The translations under genes and the position numbers were made by a program. 64,000 nt of DNA, taken from Ypsolopha sequella. Its lineage: Eukaryota; Arthropoda; Insecta; Lepidoptera; Ypsolophidae. Shown here in pieces: positions 62,201-64,000 of the stretch. The notes beneath the pieces were generated by a model. It ran no database searches, was not told where the DNA came from, and saw only the letters and a program-made list of their open reading frames with translations. Location: NCBI GenBank assembly GCA_934047225.1, contig OW203992.1, positions 20,511,501-20,575,500 on the forward strand, given 5' to 3'. Each line of letters begins with the position of its first letter. The stretch's first letter is position 1.

Positions 62201-64000
62201 TTACGCGCAAACCTCCATACAAAAGCTGTCACCACATTGTGGAGTGTCTATGGAATGTTATTATAATAGTTTAGGCTGAGGCCATTAACATTATCTAGAT
62301 CCGTGTTTAAGTGGATTTAAAAATGGTGAAATTCGAGTAATATTTTAACAACACAAACGCCCAAAATACGTAAATCTAACGAGTTTTTACCAAAAGTGTA
62401 GCCGAATATGCTTTTATTGTTTTAGATAAAATCGAAAAATTAATACGGATTAAACATCGAAAATGTTATCTAAATAGCCTAAAATAATGTTTGAAAACGT
62501 CCACGGTCCTGCCAAAATGTGGTTTCTCCTGAAACAAGTTTTCAATTTTGCGTCGGCGACGAAATCGGCACGATTGTATTGTCCTCGCAAGTTTCATAGA
62601 GCGTGCACCTTATAGCGAAACGAAACAGCATGAAATTTGACCACGCCCACAACTGAGTTGGTCTCGTCATGAAGAGGCCTGCGGAGCAATCCTAGTTCAT
62701 ACAAAGGAAATACGAAAATACTCGTGAGCAAAAAAATAGAATCGCTGCAATCACGGTTGCTTCAAAGTGATTAGTTCGGCAACAACGTTTTTTTAAAACG
62801 AAACAAAAGGTAAATTTTAGTTAGGTAACCTTTTTATTACAATGGATTCAGCAGTTGTAAGGAAATTGAGCTGGATGTGAAAGATGGGAAAAATGGAAAG
62901 TTTAAAGGCTACGGTAAAATAAAACCGAAATAATGATGTTATAGGAAAATATCAAATGATATGAAAAATATCAAATGATGATTTCCAAAATAAGTAATAA
63001 GTAATAAAAAAATAAATAGTAGTTATGTTATGTACGTATGACAAGTAGCGGGGAGGGGAACGATATAAGGCCCTAAACCTGGTCACAAATACAAAGTTCT
63101 GAATTCATGCGAATAATTTGGAATACTTTAAGAATACACAAACACTCCTTTTGGCATCACTAGCTTACTTATATAATAAATTAAAATAATAAATACATAT
63201 TATTATAATAAACATAATAAGTGAAAATAATTGTATAGAAAATAACCTCAGAACATTTAAATGTTCTGTGAAAATAACTTTGTGTATTTCATTAATTTTT
63301 CTTGTGCCTGGATAAAGTAGTTTAATCAGCTGGCTCAAACTAGGTAAAAATGTCAAAAAATGTATACTAGTGTAAAAATTTTTTTTTTTTTTATCGGCTC
63401 ATGTACCGTTATGTACGGTACTCTTGCGCACGGTATAAAAGACATCAACGCAAATCCTAAGTCTTGTATTTTAACAATCCATAACTTTACTGGTTTTGCT
63501 AAAAATAATGTTGTTGCAGGACTCTGGTGGCATGTCTGCACGTCTGGTTGGACACCTACCCGGAGGACTTTCGACAGCCCCCCCACCACCCCGCACTGCA
63601 ACAGCTGCTTACATTCACACAGATCCACCATCCAGGATCCGAGCTACACTCGAAGGTTTGTACGTCAATAATACATTTTTCAAGATTTTTCTTGAGCCAT
63701 AAAACCTTTAAAACTTCTTTCTTTTCCAGGTGCAACAGAAGCTAGCACAGTTCAGTGCGGAGCGGAATGGCGTGTGTGTCGGCAGGGACGTGTGCTTGGC
63801 GCCGGGCATGCGGCTCGCGGCTCATCACACCAGCGCCTACCGGCTGCCGCACGTGCCCCATCGCCACTTCGCCGAGCAACTCACGCGCATGGACATGGAG
63901 CTGTTCAAGAAGCTCATCCCGCACCAGTGCCTCGGTGCCGTGTGGTCGCGTCGCGACAAGGACCGCTCCCATGACGCCGCCACCGTCTCTGCCACGGTCC
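45833..64000 (+). CDS. Rgl: Ral guanine nucleotide exchange factor (RalGDS/Rgl family), partial gene, six exons
   Basis: The family loads GTP onto the small GTPase Ral downstream of Ras, acting at membranes through a REM domain, a CDC25/RasGEF catalytic domain and a C-terminal Ras-association domain. Six exons with GT-AG borders and compatible phases give one frame of about 281 residues: exon 1 MWKICVVSKPEP..., exon 2 WRLWGEERIDGAIYTVYLKK, exon 3 with RVRFVKAGTVERLVEAL and VFLATYR, exon 4 VLDLLLRRYEAL, exon 5 WLDTYPEDFRQPP and exon 6 MDMELFKKLIPHQCLGAVW. These match the RalGDS order of N-terminus, REM domain and start of the catalytic domain. The catalytic core and RA domain lie beyond the window. 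Introns of 393, 12029, 2691, 2137 and 74 bp carry many transposons. Confidence 0.9.
46295..46399 (+). CDS. Rgl: Ral GEF exon 2
   Basis: Acceptor TGTTGTTCCAG, 35 codons, donor CCAGT|GTAAGT, phase 0 on both sides. The sequence QPTWRLWGEERIDGAIYTVY and LKKVRYHRPTRSASS matches the conserved segment before the REM domain of RalGDS proteins (G..Y...L+KV..H). An alternative acceptor three bases later would drop one Gln. The minus-strand frames over it are shadows. Confidence 0.9.
46500..47200 (+). pseudogene. LINE reverse transcriptase C-terminal remnant
   Basis: A 130-codon open stretch (46606-46995) contains HTYMGLTINNYNFNWGSHIE and VCNKLRSKLSILKYKLPYNT, then LRMLYISLADFVSSYSLSSN and RLLKIIVPLSIRHKYKDSEL. 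This YLGL...W..HI....NK++S...IL...R.LY.SL..S...YG pattern is the thumb-to-C-terminal region of a Jockey/CR1-like LINE. Upstream codons with stops (46520-46605) read VGLVINYNKTKVM, the segment that follows the YADD box. Frameshifts and stops follow 46998. It inserted in intron 2 of the Ral GEF, in the same orientation. Confidence 0.8.
47163..47204. repeat. (TA)n microsatellite
   Basis: TA dinucleotide run of about 40 bp at the end of the LINE remnant. Confidence 0.85.
47205..47698. other. Intronic, no gene; GC-rich patch at 47580-47650
   Basis: GCTACGCCGTAGCATGTACA and GCGGCGCGGCGGCGGCGTAG form a CpG-rich patch of unknown origin. The rest is AT-rich. Confidence 0.4.
47699..48026. mobile_element. 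Palindromic MITE family A, copy 2
   Basis: Starts TCAGTCGCTCAGTACAAAGT and ends GCACTTTGTACTGAGCAACT followed by GA; arms as in 7484-7853. More diverged and shorter than the other copies. Confidence 0.8.
48141..48291. mobile_element. Palindromic MITE with duplicated terminal 16-mer
   Basis: GTGTTACTACGAAACGGTGT then TTAACGTTAGACAGTGTTTA pairs with TAAACACTGTCTAAAGTTAA and ACACCGTTTTGTAGTAACAC. The left end repeats GTGTTACTACGAAACG twice in tandem, so the true left boundary is either 48141 or 48157. Confidence 0.75.
48437..48660. mobile_element. Pair of inverted tRNA-derived SINE heads
   Basis: At 48437-48490 (minus) GGTGGATAAATTGGATAGTC runs into GGGGTTCG. At 48591-48660 (plus) GGTGAACAAATTGGATAAGT precedes GCGGGTTCGAGCCCC, with a good B box. 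The two are related and inverted. Neither folds into a full tRNA; the first has lost the middle. They look like two insertions of one SINE family. Confidence 0.5.
48862..49040 (-). mobile_element. RTE-like LINE tail, copy 3 (reverse)
   Basis: ATTATAAATGCGAAAGTGTG, GTTTATGGGCCGGAGAGTGA and CATAGGCTACTTTTCATCTC then AAGCCGCGGGCAAAAG. This is the reverse of the tails at 36945 and 43141. It continues into CTCCTTTTTTCCTC repeats also seen around 48680-48740. Confidence 0.65.
49041..50737. other. Intronic non-coding stretch
   Basis: A dispersed-repeat piece with TTCCCGAAGGGGAGTGGTGT (49572) and CCCACGTTTCACCGACAATT (49793) is visible. 50330-50590 is AT-rich LINE 3' UTR-like sequence following TTCACGGGTCTCTAGG. 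No coding signal. Confidence 0.4.
50738..51144. mobile_element. Palindromic MITE family A, copy 3 (most complete ends)
   Basis: TTAAGGTTAAACGTCAG at the left and CTGACGTTTAACCTTAA at the right are perfect complements and both include TTAA, so TTAA may be the target site. Arms are as in 7484-7853, with TTATAAAGCAATAGATTGAC and GCATTAAATTTCAAACTAAT on the inner sides. Confidence 0.85.
51366..51850 (+). mobile_element. hAT-type MITE with perfect 8-bp target duplication
   Basis: CGCAGCAT flanks both sides (51358-51365 and 51851-51858). Ends CAGTGCCGGTTTTGCCCTTA and ACAGCAAATCCGCCACTG are short imperfect TIRs. The interior carries GGGCCTAGAGCGACC, the mirrored CTAGGGCGGCCAAG, and a piece of the GGGTTCCGTA dispersed repeat at 51587-51690, which is probably nested. 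No transposase. Confidence 0.9.
51960..52200. repeat. Diverged dimer of GC-rich 110-bp units
   Basis: Two units share GGCCGAAAGCGCAGCGTAGC versus GGCCGAGAGCGTAGCTAAGC, followed by CGAGGC, ATAGCG and CAGCAA. It may be related to the GCCGAG repeat at 575-925. Confidence 0.5.
52219..52300 (+). mobile_element. Lepidopteran LINE tail, copy 2
   Basis: GGTGTGTCTGGATCATAGCA, GATGGAAATCTGTAGTCTCT, CTGGGAGACAGGCGTG and TATGTATGTAT, as at 14106-14216. Confidence 0.7.
52301..52871. other. Intronic, no gene recognised
   Basis: Small ORFs on both strands (52418-52624, 52664-52936) lack recognisable content; the second overlaps the TTAA element. Confidence 0.4.
52872..53296. mobile_element. TTAA-flanked MITE, longer relative of 6282-6613
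   Basis: TTAA at 52872-52875 and 53293-53296, ends GGCGAAATG and CCGTAGCGTC. Shares CGAAAAAACCC, GAGAGGGACGGATTCGTGGA and GGAGAATTGGTGTCGA with 6282-6613, and keeps about 90 bp absent there (around CTATCGAGCCGAATTTTTCT). Confidence 0.7.
53297..53795. other. AT-rich; probable 3' UTR of the retrotransposon ORF on the minus strand
   Basis: Strongly AT-rich sequence directly downstream (minus strand) of the 53796-54794 ORF. 53480-53790 probably contains its 3' UTR; no clear poly(A) end. Confidence 0.35.
53796..54794 (-). CDS. 5'-truncated retrotransposon ORF: RT C-terminus plus restriction-like endonuclease
   Basis: A 332-codon open frame encodes a GC-rich protein without stops, but its first codon (TTG at 54794) is not a real start. 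The frame simply enters from AT-rich sequence, so the 5' part carrying the RT core is missing. About residues 141-157 give CRCG...H....C, a C-x-C-x8-H-x4-C knuckle, followed by an RLPRHAALNDVIRRA helix and the SDGKRPDGLTLIPW and LVWDATCVDT motifs. The order knuckle, R-H, then PD...D is the layout of the restriction-like endonuclease in RLE-type retrotransposons (R2/NeSL/CRE-like). Exact clade is not certain. The final VETLGPWGPDAKRLFKEISS block and QRISLAIQRGNAASLLGTLP are conserved in homologues I recall from marine invertebrates. It lies in intron 2 of the Ral GEF, antisense to it. Confidence 0.7.
   Translation of the reverse strand: MGIRKVSSVALPAFLSSAHSTLDLIGTLISPSLGDVEVTCLAEARSAWIDIAGPSQKTPIVTTSQRLWDEPLCNQVQKKLLETAENPTERARLLASKESESGYWLNALPSASIGTLLDKTTFSLAVSLRLGARTNEPHRCRCGASVDQLGHHGLSCKRSAGRLPRHAALNDVIRRALMSANVPAVLEPKGLVRSDGKRPDGLTLIPWKNGQSLVWDATCVDTVAPSHLQGSAVLAGAAALTAEGLKRRIYVELAEGYIFVPFAVETLGPWGPDAKRLFKEISSRLVNASGDPRAGTYFGQRISLAIQRGNAASLLGTLPDDGGDLAHIFYLI
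55232..56326 (+). mobile_element. Palindromic Penelope-like element fragment
   Basis: 249-bp inverted arms (55232-55480 and 56078-56326) differ at one base by eye. The right arm is the last 12 codons plus 3' UTR of the GIY-YIG ORF; the left arm is its inverted copy. TTTTTTTAATA at 55157-55167 and 56327-56337 is the probable 11-bp target duplication. 64 extra AT-rich bases (55168-55231) separate it from the left arm. Inverted or tandem terminal copies are typical of Penelope-like elements. Confidence 0.85.
55483..56112 (+). CDS. Penelope-type GIY-YIG endonuclease domain (RT missing)
   Basis: Of the 209 codons, about the last 190 are Penelope-like protein; the first 20 (MKSLMSFLSLL then YIYIYIYI) come from the inverted arm and a TA repeat and are not native. 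Native sequence has the LRSYLTKTKPKYP linker, a C-x4-C-x2-C cluster (C74, C79, C82), the CIYLLECRHC core (113-122), YVGET (126-130) with the IRMNHHRH arginine helix, the HSFNNCFTVRII block, E190 in RTWESSYIWSL, and the terminal GLNRQH. GIY-YIG nucleases nick DNA, which in these elements supports target-primed reverse transcription. The upstream RT that should precede it is absent, so the copy cannot move on its own. Confidence 0.85.
   Translation: MKSLMSFLSLLLYIYIYIYIPILQQNDETKNLLSTNPQICYRQNPNLRSYLTKTKPKYPTYLNPSITSPGTAPCRRPRCKTCPIIRTDTKINTHHTLNTYTTQPNTSCKTENCIYLLECRHCPAFYVGETKNALHIRMNHHRHTTDSIPHNTLPIPTHASHSHSFNNCFTVRIIKAFHPPLTDIELRTWESSYIWSLGAHYGAGLNRQH
56457..56806. other. Intronic, no gene recognised
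   Basis: Non-coding sequence leading into the minisatellite. Confidence 0.4.
56807..57618 (+). repeat. 34-bp minisatellite, 24 units with a 7-unit higher-order period
   Basis: Unit CTGTCTATTTACAACTGGTA with CAGTTTAAAGATAG, repeated 24 times with no indels. Units fall into two types, CAGTTT (g) and CATTTT (t). Units 1-7 read gttgtgt, units 8-14 gttgtgt and units 15-19 gttgt; the last five are all g with an AGCTGTCTATGTAC variant. The rare GGCACAG variant marks units 8 and 15 exactly 238 bp apart. Confidence 0.95.
57619..58428. other. Intronic sequence before exon 3, with a small hairpin
   Basis: 58085-58165 has TTTTCTTACCCGAGGAATG and CATTCCGAGGGTAAGAAAA, a 19-bp inverted pair with one mismatch around 40 bp. 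Otherwise nothing is recognised until the exon 3 acceptor at 58428. Confidence 0.5.
58429..58580 (+). CDS. Rgl: Ral GEF exon 3 (start of REM domain)
   Basis: Acceptor TGTTGTTTCCAG, donor CCG|GTGAGT; 152 bp, entering in phase 0 and leaving after two bases of an Arg codon. It encodes ESDDEICHLEWETVRVRFVK, then AGTVERLVEALATDDGE and STYVNVFLATYR. KAGT+E+LVE.L....  .Y...FL.TYR is the hallmark beginning of the RalGDS/RasGEF N-terminal domain. Confidence 0.95.
58594..58690 (+). pseudogene. Partial duplicate of Ral GEF exon 3
   Basis: TTCGTGAAGGCTGGCACCGT with GCGACTAGTCGAGGCGCTCG copies 58480-58530 closely, then diverges with GGTGATAAA, a re-inserted CTTCGTGAAGGCTGG and a CTCGAG..CACTTACGT piece of the exon's end. 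The frame FVKAGTVKRLVEALATGDKL stays open to 58806, but no acceptor lies in the 13 bases between the true donor and the copy, so it is unlikely to be used as an exon. It is a local exon relic. Confidence 0.75.
58807..59548. other. Intronic, no gene recognised
   Basis: AT-rich non-coding sequence. Confidence 0.4.
59549..59913. mobile_element. Element with imperfect inverted ends of about 100 bp
   Basis: The left end GGATGGTCCAACACAGTTGT, then CTTGTGGGAACCAATAACGA and TTTCGTTCTGTTACTTTTT, pairs with AAAAGGTAACAGAACGAAAT, TCGTTATTGGGTCCCACAAG and TTGGACCATCC at the right. A 167-codon minus-strand frame across it (59405-59908) is rich in F, L and Y and looks compositional, although its end (GCYDNPNIARSRKTGVSLKK) is less so. 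Confidence 0.6.
60174..60508 (+). mobile_element. Dispersed retroelement with CCAGCAGTGGAC tail, copy 2
   Basis: GGTGGTAGAGCTGATGCCGG, TGTGGAGGTACCACCATCTT, CTGGGACCGATGGATGGCGG, GGCACCGCGCTCACCAACCC and CCAGCAGTGGACGAACTAGG followed by CTGATGGACGG. Homologous to 19481-19812, with less internal damage. The short ORFs have no recognised domain. Confidence 0.7.
60509..61271. other. Intronic, no gene recognised
   Basis: Contains a small inverted motif CGCCGTTTACAAACGGCGTC near 60895. Otherwise featureless until the exon 4 acceptor TATATTCCAG at 61271. Confidence 0.4.
61272..61382 (+). CDS. Rgl: Ral GEF exon 4 (REM domain)
   Basis: It begins by completing the split Arg codon (CG|A), then SFAECSRVLDLLLRRYEALA and AQDVVQATADNAQQHR, and ends AGAAA|GTGTGT after two bases of a Lys codon. 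..VLDLL..RY is conserved in RalGDS. The GTGTGT donor is weaker than consensus, but the phase fits exon 5 exactly. Confidence 0.92.
61503..62062. mobile_element. Two palindromic MITEs in inverted tandem
   Basis: Copy 1 at 61503-61780 and copy 2 at 61786-62062 each start ACAACGTGTAACAGAAAGGT (copy 2 ACAACATGTAACAG) and end ACCTTTCTGTTACACGTTGT or close to it, with arms of about 110 bp including ATGGTATAGAACAACTTTTA. The centres (GCTTGGCCGAAATGTATGGA versus its reverse) show that copy 2 is inverted relative to copy 1. They are separated by about 5 bp of TA-rich DNA. A related arm piece lies at 23395-23440. Confidence 0.85.
62063..63519. other. Intron 4 remainder, no gene recognised
   Basis: Non-coding, AT-rich. 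A GGCGGG-free CG-richer tract near 62540 (GCGTCGGCGACGAAATCGGC) has no coding frame of note. Confidence 0.4.
63520..63655 (+). CDS. Rgl: Ral GEF exon 5 (end of REM domain)
   Basis: Acceptor TGTTGTTGCAG, donor CGAAG|GTTTGT. The first base completes the Lys codon from exon 4, then TLVACLHVWLDTYPEDFRQP, PHHPALQQLLTFTQIHHPG and SELHSK. WL..Y.EDF.QPP......L......  PGS.L matches RalGDS. Open frames in the other two forward frames and on the minus strand are shadows. Confidence 0.95.
63730..64000 (+). CDS. Rgl: Ral GEF exon 6 (start of catalytic RasGEF domain, cut by window edge)
   Basis: Acceptor TCTTTTCCAG at 63729; phase 0, open to the window edge. It encodes VQQKLAQFSAERNGVCVGRD, a linker, then HFAEQLTRMDMELFKKLIPH and QCLGAVWSRRDKD. 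A.QLT.MD.ELFKK+.P..CLG..WS.RDK is the start of the CDC25-homology domain of Ral GEFs. The linker between REM and catalytic domain is short compared with mammalian RalGDS. Preceded by a 74-bp intron. Confidence 0.95.
   Translation, partial: MQQKLAQFSAERNGVCVGRDVCLAPGMRLAAHHTSAYRLPHVPHRHFAEQLTRMDMELFKKLIPHQCLGAVWSRRDKDRSHDAATVSATV

Overview
This window reads as a repeat-dense stretch of a lepidopteran (moth or butterfly) nuclear genome. Three things support that: an AT-rich background full of short insect-type transposons, LINE and SINE tails typical of Lepidoptera (for example the tail ending in CCAGCAGTGGAC and the tail with GCAGATGGAAATCTGTAG followed by ATGT repeats), and a host gene with large introns and short, clean GT-AG exons. 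The assignment to Lepidoptera is recognition by eye, not a database result.

Only one host gene can be read with confidence. It is a Ral guanine nucleotide exchange factor (RalGDS/Rgl family) on the + strand, running from about 45833 past the right edge. Six coding exons are visible (45833-45901, 46295-46399, 58429-58580, 61272-61382, 63520-63655, 63730-64000+), and their splice phases join into one open frame. They encode the N-terminus, the Ras-exchanger motif (REM) domain and the start of the CDC25/RasGEF catalytic domain. A GC-rich exon-like ORF at 13430-13597 ends at a GTAAGT donor in phase 0 and could be an alternative upstream first exon, but this is unproven. CpG-rich blocks near 3650-4000 and 45400-45830 look like promoter or 5' UTR sequence. 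Just downstream of exon 3 lies a degenerate duplicate of part of that exon.

The largest single object is an apparently complete BEL/Pao LTR retrotransposon (23995-32731). It has two 279-bp repeats that look identical by eye, a primer-binding site matching tRNA-Tyr, and one uninterrupted 2506-codon frame. That frame runs Gag (zinc knuckles), aspartic protease, reverse transcriptase (YMDD), RNase H, integrase (DDE) and then a fused envelope-like module with a signal/TM segment, a furin-type site, a fusion-peptide-like stretch and a C-terminal TM anchor.

The rest is a mosaic of mobile DNA. It includes LINE fragments (R1-like RT at 171-569, a LINE RT C-terminus at 46500-47200, an LWNSL-type C-terminus at 39440-39588), a 5'-truncated retrotransposon ORF with a restriction-like endonuclease (53796-54794, minus), and a palindromic Penelope-like fragment that keeps only the GIY-YIG endonuclease (55232-56326). 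At least seven hAT-type MITEs have 8-bp target duplications, a set of elements is bounded by TTAA, one mariner-type MITE sits between TA dinucleotides, and three copies of a fully palindromic MITE are present. Two adjacent 1.1-kb foldback-like elements and a 24-unit 34-bp minisatellite with a 7-unit higher-order period complete the picture. Many elements are nested, so relative ages can be read. Stretches not listed show nothing I can recognise beyond AT-rich, non-coding sequence.
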